A DNA stretch of 15,113 bases from DATGQT01 sp035304085 (GTDB lineage Bacteria; Bacteroidota; Rhodothermia; Rhodothermales; Rubricoccaceae), in NCBI GenBank assembly GCA_035304085.1, contig DATGQT010000201.1:1-15113 (forward strand). The letters are read 5' to 3'. The position numbers and the translations under genes were made by a program. Position 1 is the first letter of the stretch; each line of letters begins with the position of its first letter. Under the pieces are notes generated by a model. It had not been told where the DNA came from and ran no database searches. It saw nothing but the letters and a program-made list of their open reading frames with translations. Of the stretch, positions 6,412 to 12,708 are shown one piece after another.

Positions 6412-6471
6412 TGCGTGTTGCGTGATGCGCGTTGCGTGGGAAGAGACCGAACACGCAACACGCATCACGTG
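6412..6471. repeat. Heptamer repeats forming an 18-bp inverted repeat
   Basis: Four adjacent 7-base units run TGCGTGT, TGCGTGA, TGCGCGT, TGCGTGG (6412-6439). After an 11-base gap come three units of the opposite sense: ACACGCA, ACACGCA, TCACGTG (6451-6471). The two blocks form an inverted repeat, 6421-6438 against 6452-6469, matching at 17 of 18 positions around a 13-base centre. It lies in the 198-base intergenic region between the divergent lat and lipA starts, next to the lat start codon. It could be an operator, an mRNA hairpin in the lat leader, or a non-functional tandem repeat. Confidence 0.75.
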
Positions 6472-6562
6472 CCAGCGAAGATACCGCGTGGAGAGCCGGC
6501 GAAGAGGGAGACGCCGGGAAGTCCGGCCGCCCCGGCCGGGCACCCCGCGCGCGGGCCGTGCG

Positions 6563-6570
6563 TACCTTGC
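6563..6570 (+). promoter_or_regulatory. Putative -7 box of lipA
   Basis: TACCTTGC lies 34 bases before the lipA ATG, in the same place and with nearly the same sequence as the gyrA box at 858-865. No clear -33 element was found. The call rests on this recurrence. Confidence 0.4.
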
Positions 6571-6596
6571 CGCCCGCCCCTCCGCCCCCGCGCCTC

Positions 6597-7574
6597 ATGG
6601 CCGAGAACGCCCCCCGCCGCCCCGGCGAGATCGCCCTCAAGACCGCCTCCGCTGCCGGCGACGGCGCCGCCTTCGACGGCGGCATGCTCGAGCTCCCCGT
6701 CGTCCAGAAGCCGCCGGCGGCCAACCGGCCGGGGCAGCGGCCGGACTGGCTCCGCGTCCGCCTCCCCTACGGCGAGACGTTCCGCGCCGTGCAGGAGACC
6801 ATCGAGCGGCACCGGCTCCACACCGTCTGCCAGAGCGCCCGCTGCCCGAACATGGGCGAGTGCTGGACGGCCGGCACGGCCACGTTCATGGTGCTCGGCA
6901 ACGTCTGCACCCGGAGCTGCTCGTTCTGCGCCGTCCACACCGGCCGCCCGGAGAGCTACGACCTCGACTGGGACGAGCCGCGGAGGGTCGCCGAGGCCGC
7001 CCGTCTCATGGGCCTCAAGCACGTCGTCGTCACGAGCATCAACCGGGACGACCGGGAGGACGGCGGGGCGCCCATCTTCGCCGAGACCATCCGCCTCGTG
7101 CGCGAGCAGATCCCCGGCTGCACCATCGAGGTGCTCATCCCGGACATGCGCGGCCTCCGCCCGGCGCTCGAAACGGTCTTCGACGCGCGGCCGGACGTGC
7201 TCAACCACAACGTCGAGACGGTGCCGCGGCTGTACCGGCGCGTCCGCCCCCAGGCCGACTACCGGCGCTCGCTCGACGTGCTGCGGATGGCGAAGGAGGA
7301 GTTCGGCCTCCGCGTGAAGTCCGGCATCATGGTCGGCCTCGGCGAGACCGAGGAGGAGGTCTTCGCCCTGATGGACGACTTCGTCGCCGCCGGCGTGGAC
7401 GTGATGACCATCGGGCAGTACCTCCAGCCGACGAAGATGCACCTCCCCGTCGAGCGGTTCGTCCACCCCGACGAGTTCGCGCGCTACAAGGCGGTGGGCG
7501 AGGCGAAGGGGATCGAGCACGTCGAGAGCGGGCCGCTCGTGCGCTCGTCGTACCACGCCGAGCGGCACGTCTGA
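6597..7574 (+). CDS. lipA: Lipoyl synthase
   Basis: LipA is a radical SAM enzyme that inserts two sulfur atoms into the octanoyl chain carried on lipoyl domains, such as those of the E2 subunits and GcvH, to make lipoate. The protein has 325 residues. It shows the auxiliary-cluster motif CQSARCPNMGEC (C78, C83, C89), which is consumed as sulfur donor, the radical SAM motif CTRSCSFC (C104, C108, C111), and the C-terminal RSSYHAE whose serine ligates the auxiliary cluster. LNHNVETVPRLY and VKSGIMVGLGET are further family signatures. ATG at 6597 leaves an N-terminal extension of roughly 45 residues before the catalytic core, a common variation. No lipB is nearby. The stop TGA overlaps by one base the first possible start of the downstream lipoprotein, so the two may be co-transcribed. 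Confidence 0.97.
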   Translation: MAENAPRRPGEIALKTASAAGDGAAFDGGMLELPVVQKPPAANRPGQRPDWLRVRLPYGETFRAVQETIERHRLHTVCQSARCPNMGECWTAGTATFMVLGNVCTRSCSFCAVHTGRPESYDLDWDEPRRVAEAARLMGLKHVVVTSINRDDREDGGAPIFAETIRLVREQIPGCTIEVLIPDMRGLRPALETVFDARPDVLNHNVETVPRLYRRVRPQADYRRSLDVLRMAKEEFGLRVKSGIMVGLGETEEEVFALMDDFVAAGVDVMTIGQYLQPTKMHLPVERFVHPDEFARYKAVGEAKGIEHVESGPLVRSSYHAERHV

Positions 7575-7575
7575 T

Positions 7576-7603
7576 GGGCGAAGGGCGAAGGGCGATGAGC
7601 GAA
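7576..7603 (+). repeat. Tandem heptamer repeat after lipA
   Basis: Four 7-base units, GGGCGAA, GGGCGAA, GGGCGAT and GAGCGAA, follow the lipA stop directly. They have a different core from the lat/lipA block but share the unit length and the A/T change at the last position. Both possible ATG codons of the next gene are at or inside this tract, the second being created by the GGGCGAT-GAGCGAA junction. Confidence 0.7.
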
Positions 7604-8014
7604 GGGGGCCGCCGGGCTCGGCGCACCTCGCCGCTCCGTCTCCTCCTCTGCTCGTTCCTCCTGACGGCCGGCTGCGGGGTGCTGAGCTTCGGCGGGGGGC
7701 AGGTGAGCCGCGGCGCCCACACCGTCTTCCTCGCCCGCGACGGCTGCGCGGCGTTCGTCGCCCGCACGCTCGGGCAGGACTTCCTCCTCGCCGAGACCGC
7801 CGACGCCGCCTACGTGCCGGCCGTGGGCGACGTGCTGGAGGGGCCCACCCGCGTGGGGCCGTCGGTCTTCGCGCTCTACCCCGCCGGCGCGGCGGCCTCG
7901 GGCACGCCCTCCGGCCCCCCGACGGCGACCGTCCCGCTCGACGTGCACGCCGTCGGCCTCCCCCTCGGCGAGGCCCGCGCCCGCCTCGACGCGGCCTGCG
8001 GCCCGGCGCGCTGA
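7595..8014 (+). CDS. Unrecognised small lipoprotein
   Basis: No family was recognised. From ATG 7595 the protein has 139 residues, with a basic start (MSEGGRRARR), a hydrophobic stretch and LLTAGC, where C27 is the likely lipidated cysteine. Thr at -3 makes the lipobox less than ideal. The mature part is short, rich in Ala, Gly and Pro, and has two further cysteines (C51 in ARDGCAAF, C135 near the C-terminus) that could form a disulfide. An in-frame ATG at 7574 overlaps the lipA stop and would add seven residues; both starts lie within a heptamer repeat, so the true start is uncertain. It probably shares the lipA transcript and is followed by a hairpin at 8026-8064. A link to lipoate metabolism is not supported by the sequence. 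Confidence 0.7.
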   Translation: MSEGGRRARRTSPLRLLLCSFLLTAGCGVLSFGGGQVSRGAHTVFLARDGCAAFVARTLGQDFLLAETADAAYVPAVGDVLEGPTRVGPSVFALYPAGAAASGTPSGPPTATVPLDVHAVGLPLGEARARLDAACGPAR

Positions 8015-8025
8015 GGACGGTCCGG

Positions 8026-8064
8026 CCGCGACCGGAGGCGGCCTAATTCGCCTCCCCTTCGCGG
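8026..8064 (+). terminator. Two-part hairpin after the lipA-lipoprotein unit
   Basis: An outer stem CCGCGA with TCGCGG (8026-8031 and 8059-8064) encloses GGAGGCG with CGCCTCC (8034-8040 and 8049-8055), with loop GCCTAATT. It starts 11 bases after the lipoprotein stop and separates it from ndk, so a transcription terminator is the simplest reading. No clear T-run follows. Confidence 0.45.
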
Positions 8065-8130
8065 TCTCACGGCCGGCAGCGTGGGTTGTTTTGCGGGCTC
8101 CTTCCGACCCCTCAACCGCACCCCGTCCCC

Positions 8131-8571
8131 ATGGAACGCACGCTCGCCATCATCAAGCCCGACGCCTTCGCCGCCGGCCACGCCGGCAAGATCATCGACC
8201 GCATCCTCGCGGAGGGCTTCGCCATCCGCGCGATGAAGCTCGTCCAGCTCACCCGGGCCGAGGCCGAGGGGTTCTACGCCGTCCACCGCGAGCGGCCGTT
8301 CTTCGGCGAGCTGACCGCGTTCATGTCGAGCGCGCCGTGCGTGCCGCTCGTGCTCGAGCGGGAGGACGCCGTGGCGAAGTGGCGCGAGGTCATCGGCGCG
8401 ACGAACCCCGCGGAGGCGGCCGAGGGCACCATCCGCAAGCTGTTCGCCCGCTCCGTCGGCGAGAACGCCGTCCACGGCTCGGCCTCCCCCGAGAACGGGG
8501 TCAAGGAGAGCCGCTACTTCTTCCCCGAGAGCGAGCTCGTCGCCAACGGGGGGACGGTGATCGACGCCTGA
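8131..8571 (+). CDS. ndk: Nucleoside diphosphate kinase
   Basis: This enzyme moves the gamma-phosphate of ATP onto other nucleoside diphosphates through a phosphohistidine, balancing NTP and dNTP pools in the cytoplasm. The protein has 146 residues, the usual length. It begins MERTLAIIKPDAF (K9 in the conserved KPD), has HRERPFFGEL (52-61), TNPAEAAEGTIRKLFA (91-106), and the active-site NAVHGSASPE with catalytic H115. ATG at 8131 gives the canonical N-terminus. The segment after the histidine reads GVKESRYFF where many homologues have AxxEIxxFF, a minor variation. The gene appears to be a single unit; a T-rich TTGTTTTG at 8086-8093 is a weak promoter candidate. Confidence 0.97.
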   Translation: MERTLAIIKPDAFAAGHAGKIIDRILAEGFAIRAMKLVQLTRAEAEGFYAVHRERPFFGELTAFMSSAPCVPLVLEREDAVAKWREVIGATNPAEAAEGTIRKLFARSVGENAVHGSASPENGVKESRYFFPESELVANGGTVIDA

Positions 8572-8588
8572 GGCACCCCGGCCGGAGC

Positions 8589-8616
8589 GAAATAAGCGGC
8601 CCCGCGCCGCGTTAGC
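8589..8616 (+). promoter_or_regulatory. GAAATAAG-N13-CGTTAGC motif, copy 1
   Basis: GAAATAAG (8589-8596) and CGTTAGC (8610-8616) are separated by 13 bases and end 30 bases before the ATG of the first PPC-like lipoprotein. The same pair with exactly the same gap occurs at 9277-9304, upstream of the paralogous lipoprotein. A two-box arrangement with a CGTT-type proximal box resembles promoters of ECF-type sigma factors, but that assignment is inference. Confidence 0.5.
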
Positions 8617-8646
8617 CGCCGCGTAGCCCACCCACCGCCTCCGGCC

Positions 8647-9186
8647 ATGCCGCAGCTCCCGCCCGCGGGGCGCCCCGCCCTCGCCGCCCTTCTCCTCGCC
8701 CTCTCCCTCGCCGCCTGCCGCGGCCCCCGCGAAGCCGCCGAGGCTGTCTCGCCGGCCGTCGAGGCGCGCGTCGCCGCCATCCGCGCCCGCGCGGCCGACC
8801 GGGGCGGCTTCGACCCGTCGGTCGGCGTGCGGAGCCTCGCGCTGGGGCCCGTCCTCGGGCGGATCGAGCCGGGCGACGCCGTGGCGGAGGGGCAGCGCTA
8901 CGACGCCTTCGTCACCGAGCTCCGCGCCGGGTCCGCGTTGACCGCCGAGGTTCGGACGGAGGCGTTCGGCCCCGTGCTCGCCGTGCTCGCCCCCTCCGGC
9001 GAGACCACCTTCGGGGAGAGCCCCGAGGGGGAGCCGGGCCTGGCTCGCCTCGCGATGGAGGCGCCCGAGCCGGGCCTCTACATGCTCCTCGTGATGCCGG
9101 CCGAGGAAGGCGCGGGCGGCGCTTATCAAATCGGCGTGTCGGCAAGCGGCCCCGTCGTAGCTTACCCGCCAGAGCTGCTCCGGTAG
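8647..9186 (+). CDS. Lipoprotein with PPC-like beta-sandwich domain (paralogue 1)
   Basis: This 179-residue envelope protein has a signal peptide ending in a perfect lipobox, SLAAC, with lipidated C24. After a linker, residues of about 66-167 resemble the bacterial pre-peptidase C-terminal (PPC) beta-sandwich: RIEPGDAV, YDAFVTELRAGSALTAEVRTEAFGPVLAVLAPSGE, then GLYMLLVM and YQIGVSA. The same layout is found in the protein encoded at 9391-9924. Both end in an almost identical tail (VVAYPPELLR here, VVVIPPEALK there). There is no protease or other enzymatic domain, so the domain is probably structural or binds a surface ligand. A shared upstream motif suggests common regulation. The function is unknown. 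Confidence 0.8.
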   Translation: MPQLPPAGRPALAALLLALSLAACRGPREAAEAVSPAVEARVAAIRARAADRGGFDPSVGVRSLALGPVLGRIEPGDAVAEGQRYDAFVTELRAGSALTAEVRTEAFGPVLAVLAPSGETTFGESPEGEPGLARLAMEAPEPGLYMLLVMPAEEGAGGAYQIGVSASGPVVAYPPELLR

Positions 9187-9230
9187 CCCTCGATCTCGAC
9201 GCCCTCTCCCCTGCGGCGGTGGCCGTCGCC

Positions 9231-9267
9231 CCCTGACTCTCTAGCGGTTAGTACAGAGATCTCAGGG
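9231..9267 (+). terminator. Interrupted hairpin between the two paralogous lipoprotein genes
   Basis: CCCTGA pairs with TCAGGG (9231-9236, 9262-9267) and TCTCT with AGAGA (9238-9242, 9255-9259), with a small internal loop. It lies between the stop of the first lipoprotein gene and the promoter-like motif of the second. It may terminate the first transcript. Confidence 0.4.
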
Positions 9268-9276
9268 GGGTGGCGA

Positions 9277-9304
9277 GAAATAAGTGCCCATCCCTATCGT
9301 TAGC
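9277..9304 (+). promoter_or_regulatory. GAAATAAG-N13-CGTTAGC motif, copy 2
   Basis: GAAATAAG (9277-9284) and CGTTAGC (9298-9304) have the same 13-base gap as the copy at 8589-8616, while the 13 intervening bases differ. This copy lies 86 bases before the ATG of the second lipoprotein gene, so a start of transcription here would give a leader of about 80 bases. Conservation of boxes and spacing over a diverged gap favours function over simple duplication. Confidence 0.5.
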
Positions 9305-9390
9305 TGCTCCGTCGCCCGCCCCGGCCGCCTGACCCGCTCAGCCCCCGGCACGGTCGGCTCATCGCCTCAACCCCAACAACCCTCATCCCC

Positions 9391-9924
9391 ATGCGTTCTT
9401 CCCTCGCCATCGCCGCCCTCGTGGTGGCCCTCCCGCTCGCCGCGTGCAGCAACACCCGCACGACCACCGACGCGGGCACTCGCGCGAAGGGCGCCGCCTC
9501 CCGTGCCGCCTCGTTCGACGCCGCCACCTACACGGGCGTCGTCGCCGAGACCCCCGGCACCCGGAGCGGCGCCATGGGCGGCACCCTCACCGGTGACCTC
9601 GCCCCCGGCGACCTCCAGCTCGACGACGGCTCCTACGTCGACGTCTACGGCATCCAGCTCCCCGCGGGCGCCACGCTCACCGTCGACATGAACTCGACGG
9701 CGTTCGACCCGTACCTCGTCGTCCTCACCCCGGACAACCAGGGCTACGAGAACGACGACTGGAACGGGGACCGGACCCACTCCCGCATCCAGATCACGGC
9801 GAACCAGCCCGGCCCCTACGCCATCCTCACGACGTCCTACGCCCCCGGCGCCACCGGCAGCTACACGGTGACGGTGGACGCCCCCGGCGAGGTCGTCGTC
9901 ATCCCGCCCGAGGCGCTCAAGTAA
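9391..9924 (+). CDS. Lipoprotein with PPC-like beta-sandwich domain (paralogue 2)
   Basis: This 177-residue lipoprotein begins MRSSLAIAALVVALPLAAC, with a perfect LAAC lipobox and C19 as the lipidation site. After a Ser/Thr/Ala-rich linker, residues of about 64-167 form a PPC-like beta-sandwich: LTGDLAPGDLQLDDGSYVDV, LPAGATLTVDMNSTAFDPYL, VVLTPDNQGYENDDWNGD, then GPYAILTTSY and GSYTVTVDAP. It aligns along its length with the protein at 8647-9186, including the TAF-P-L-VL-P core and the terminal VVxxPPExLK tail. Acidic loops (ENDDWNGD) could bind calcium, as in other PPC domains. A strong hairpin follows the stop. The function is unknown; a surface-exposed or periplasmic binding role is inferred. 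Confidence 0.82.
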   Translation: MRSSLAIAALVVALPLAACSNTRTTTDAGTRAKGAASRAASFDAATYTGVVAETPGTRSGAMGGTLTGDLAPGDLQLDDGSYVDVYGIQLPAGATLTVDMNSTAFDPYLVVLTPDNQGYENDDWNGDRTHSRIQITANQPGPYAILTTSYAPGATGSYTVTVDAPGEVVVIPPEALK

Positions 9925-9947
9925 GCCCGCGCCTCCGGTCTGTTCGA

Positions 9948-9979
9948 GCGCCGGGGCGGTCGCGTGACCGCCCCGGCGC
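9948..9979. terminator. Bidirectional GC-rich terminator hairpin
   Basis: A perfect 14-bp stem (9948-9961 with 9966-9979) has the four-base loop GCGT. It lies between the stop of the plus-strand lipoprotein (9924) and the stop of the minus-strand LVIVD protein (9992), the expected place for a shared terminator. A pyrimidine run CTCTCTTCC follows on the plus strand. Confidence 0.75.
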
Positions 9980-9991
9980 CTCTCTTCCGGA

Positions 9992-12643
9992 TTACCGGAG
10001 CACCGTGACGGTGCTGGAGGTCGAGCCCGCGTCGGTGTCGAGGCGGAGCACGTAGACCCCGCCCGACAGCCCGAGCCTGTCGGCGTCGAGGCGGACCTCG
10101 TGCGCGCCCGCCTCGTGCAGTCCGTCGCGGAGCGTCGCCACGCGGCGGCCGAGGACGTCGTAGACGGCGAGGGTGGCGCGGCCGGCCTCGGGCAGCGCGT
10201 AGCGGACGACGCCCGCCCCGCGCATCGGGTTGGGCGCCACCGTCGCCTCCAGTGCCGGGGCCTCCGACGGAGCCGCCGCGGCGACGAGGCCGCCGTCGTC
10301 CAGCACCTCCACCTCGAAGCCCTCGCCCGCGGCGCCGCCGGATGCGAGGGCGTCGCCCACGACCTCGAAAGAGAACGTGGTCTCGAAGCCGTCGCCGCCG
10401 GTGAGGGCGGTGACGGTGGCGTCGTAGGGGCCGGCGGGGGCCGAGGCCGGGACGCGGAGGCGGAAGACGAGCGTGGCCGTCGCGCCGGCGCCGAGCGTGC
10501 CGCCGGAGATGAGCGTCCGCGTGGCGCCGACGCCGCCGGGCCCGACGACGTCGAGGACGAGGTCGCCGGTGAGCGGCCCGTCGGTGTTGTTGGTGACGGC
10601 GACGCCGAAGCGGAGGCGCCCGCCGGCGGGCACGGGCGAGTTGAGGGCCTCGGCGGCGAGCGTGACCGCGGCCTGGCCCGCGCCGGCGAAGAGGTAGACG
10701 CCGGCCTCGCCGCCCGCCAGCGCGATGAGGTCGGTCGGGCCGCTCCCGGGCGTCCGCGCCGCCACACCGATGCCGCGGTCGCCGGACTCGAACTGCCCGA
10801 CGAGGGCGCCGCCGCGGAGCTGGTAGATCCCGTAGAAGTCGCCCGCCACGAACGCCTCCTCGATCAGGCTCCCCTCCTCGGGGCTGACGGCGACGGCCAC
10901 GTCGCGCGCCTGCGACGACACCGGCGTGATGGCGGTCGTCTGGAGGTCCGTGGGGTCCGAGCGGTCCACGTAGCGGAGGCCGTTCTGGCCGTCGGCCACG
11001 TAGGCCGTCGCGGCGTCGAGGATGGAGAGGTCGAGGGCGTTGAGGAAGCCCCAGCCGGGCTCGGCGTCGAGCTGGACGAGGTCGGCGGGGTCGCTCACGT
11101 CGAGGGCGTACATCCCCCCGCCGAAGTTGACGACGTAGGCCACGTCGCCCTCCACCATCACGTCGATGGTGTTGCTGCCCATCGGGAAGCTGTCGAGGGG
11201 GACGGGGACGGCGGGGTTCGAGACGTCGAGCGTCTGGAGGCCGCTGAAGCCGTTGGCGAGGAAGAGCGTCGTGCCGACGAGGTCGAGGCCGAAGACCTGG
11301 TTCGGGCTCCCGTAGCTGCCCACCACCGTCGGGTTGGCGGGGTCGGAGACGTCCACGATGGTCAGCCCCGTCCCGCCGAAGTCAGCGTCGGTGACGTAGG
11401 CGAGGCCGTCACGGACGAGGACCTCCTGCGTGTTCGACGGCACGTCGAGGCGGCCGACCTCGAAGGCGCCGGCGCCGCCCACGTCGCTCACGTCCACGAT
11501 CCGCAGGCGCCCCCCGAGGTCGGTCACGTAGAGGTAGTCGCCGTCGAAGAAGAGCTTGTGGGCGAAGCCGCCGTTCTCGTAGAACGCCGTCTGCACCGGC
11601 GCCGACGGCACCGTGAAGTCGATGAGCCGGAGGCCCTCGTAGCGGTCGCCGAGGAAGGCGAGGGGCGCGCCGGGGATCGCCGCCGTGCTGAGCCCCTGCC
11701 CCTCGATGGGGTACGCCGCGTGCTGCGTCGGCACCGACGGGTCCGAGACGTCGACGACGAAGAGGCCGGCGAGGCCGGAGATGTAGGCGAGGTCGCCCTG
11801 GAGGTCGATCTCGTAGGTGGTGTCGCCCCCGGCCGAGAAGGCGCCGAGGCCGACGGGGGCCGACGGGTCCGAGACGTCGACCGTCCGCAGCCCGAAGTTG
11901 CCCGCGAGGTAGGCCACGTCGCCCTCGACGGCGACGTAGGTGACGAAGGCGCCGGTTTCGAAGGAGCCGAGGAGCGTCGGGCTCGCCGGGGTCGAGACGT
12001 CGTAGATGTGGAATTCGGGGTCGTTCGTCGCGTTACCGTCGGCGACGTAGAGCGTCGAGCCCTCGACCCAGGTGCCGTTGGCCGAGCCGGGCGTGTCGAA
12101 CGTCGTCACCACGCTCGGGTTGGCGGGGTCCGAGACGTCGTAGACGGCGACGCCGGAGAAGCCGAGGCCGACGTAGGCGTAGCCGCCGGCGACGGCCACG
12201 GAGAGGAGGTCGTGGCCGGGCAGCACCCCGACCTCCTGGAGGTCCGCCGGGTCGCTCACGTCGAGGATCAGCAGCCCCTCGTTCTTGCGGAGGGGGACGT
12301 AGGCGAGGCCGCCCTGCACGACCATGTCGGACGGCTGCGCCGGCAGCACGTACCGGTCGAGCTCCACGACCTCGCTGCCGACGACCTCGGCGCTGATGAG
12401 GAGGCCGCCGTCCTGGAACAGCAGCGCGTCGCCGTTGACGCGGACGAGCTTGGTGGCGCCCGCGGCGAGGTACTGGATGGGCTCGAGGTCGTCGCCGCGG
12501 AGGGGCGGCGCGTCGGCGGGCGGCGGGGCGAGCCCGAGCGGGACCGGCTCGCCGGTCCGGGGGTCCACGACGCGGTCCGCCTGCTGGGCGAACGCGGGCG
12601 CGGCGAAGAGGAAGAGGGCTAAGGCGGTTGTGGACAGTCGCAT
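9992..12643 (-). CDS. Secreted LVIVD-repeat beta-propeller protein with type IX sorting domain
   Basis: This 883-residue exported protein has a signal peptide at 1-19 (cleavage near AFA-QQ). Eleven LVIVD-type repeats, each marked by a [VLI][VYL]DVSDPxxP-like core, occur at about residues 128, 168, 214, 256, 298, 341, 383, 430, 472, 514 and 559. The spacing is roughly 43 residues, consistent with beta-propeller blades. Residues 659-763 form an Ig-like/CARDB-type sandwich (VAVTNNTDGPLTGDLVLDV). The last 85 residues (APNPMRGAG, LAVYDVLGRRVATLRDG, GGVYVLRLDT) are a type IX C-terminal sorting domain, so the protein is expected at the cell surface or secreted. ATG at 12643 precedes the signal peptide. 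A TTGACA/TAGTTT promoter is visible upstream, overlapping the end of the aminotransferase gene. The biological role is unknown; adhesion or ligand binding is an inference from the architecture. Confidence 0.9.
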   Translation of the reverse strand: MRLSTTALALFLFAAPAFAQQADRVVDPRTGEPVPLGLAPPPADAPPLRGDDLEPIQYLAAGATKLVRVNGDALLFQDGGLLISAEVVGSEVVELDRYVLPAQPSDMVVQGGLAYVPLRKNEGLLILDVSDPADLQEVGVLPGHDLLSVAVAGGYAYVGLGFSGVAVYDVSDPANPSVVTTFDTPGSANGTWVEGSTLYVADGNATNDPEFHIYDVSTPASPTLLGSFETGAFVTYVAVEGDVAYLAGNFGLRTVDVSDPSAPVGLGAFSAGGDTTYEIDLQGDLAYISGLAGLFVVDVSDPSVPTQHAAYPIEGQGLSTAAIPGAPLAFLGDRYEGLRLIDFTVPSAPVQTAFYENGGFAHKLFFDGDYLYVTDLGGRLRIVDVSDVGGAGAFEVGRLDVPSNTQEVLVRDGLAYVTDADFGGTGLTIVDVSDPANPTVVGSYGSPNQVFGLDLVGTTLFLANGFSGLQTLDVSNPAVPVPLDSFPMGSNTIDVMVEGDVAYVVNFGGGMYALDVSDPADLVQLDAEPGWGFLNALDLSILDAATAYVADGQNGLRYVDRSDPTDLQTTAITPVSSQARDVAVAVSPEEGSLIEEAFVAGDFYGIYQLRGGALVGQFESGDRGIGVAARTPGSGPTDLIALAGGEAGVYLFAGAGQAAVTLAAEALNSPVPAGGRLRFGVAVTNNTDGPLTGDLVLDVVGPGGVGATRTLISGGTLGAGATATLVFRLRVPASAPAGPYDATVTALTGGDGFETTFSFEVVGDALASGGAAGEGFEVEVLDDGGLVAAAAPSEAPALEATVAPNPMRGAGVVRYALPEAGRATLAVYDVLGRRVATLRDGLHEAGAHEVRLDADRLGLSGGVYVLRLDTDAGSTSSTVTVLR

Positions 12644-12678
12644 GACCTGTAAGGAAGGCGTGGTGGGGACGGGACACC

Positions 12679-12708
12679 CCAAACTAGGCGCTCCGCCCCC
12701 CCTGTCAA
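12679..12708 (-). promoter_or_regulatory. Promoter of the LVIVD-repeat gene
   Basis: On the minus strand, TTGACA (12708 to 12703) is followed after 16 bases by TAGTTTGG (12686 to 12679). This fits both a sigma-70 -35/-10 pair and the Bacteroidota TTG/TAnnTTTG pattern. It lies 36 bases upstream of the ATG, and its -35 box overlaps the stop codon of the aminotransferase gene. The LVIVD gene is therefore probably transcribed separately. Confidence 0.6.

Noticed and set aside
5190..6425. Open frame opposite lat
   Set aside because: It is an antisense shadow of a gene with clear aminotransferase motifs.
10100..12622. Long open frame on the plus strand opposite the LVIVD-repeat gene
   Set aside because: It is an antisense shadow. 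Its composition and apparent repeats mirror the repeats of the real gene.
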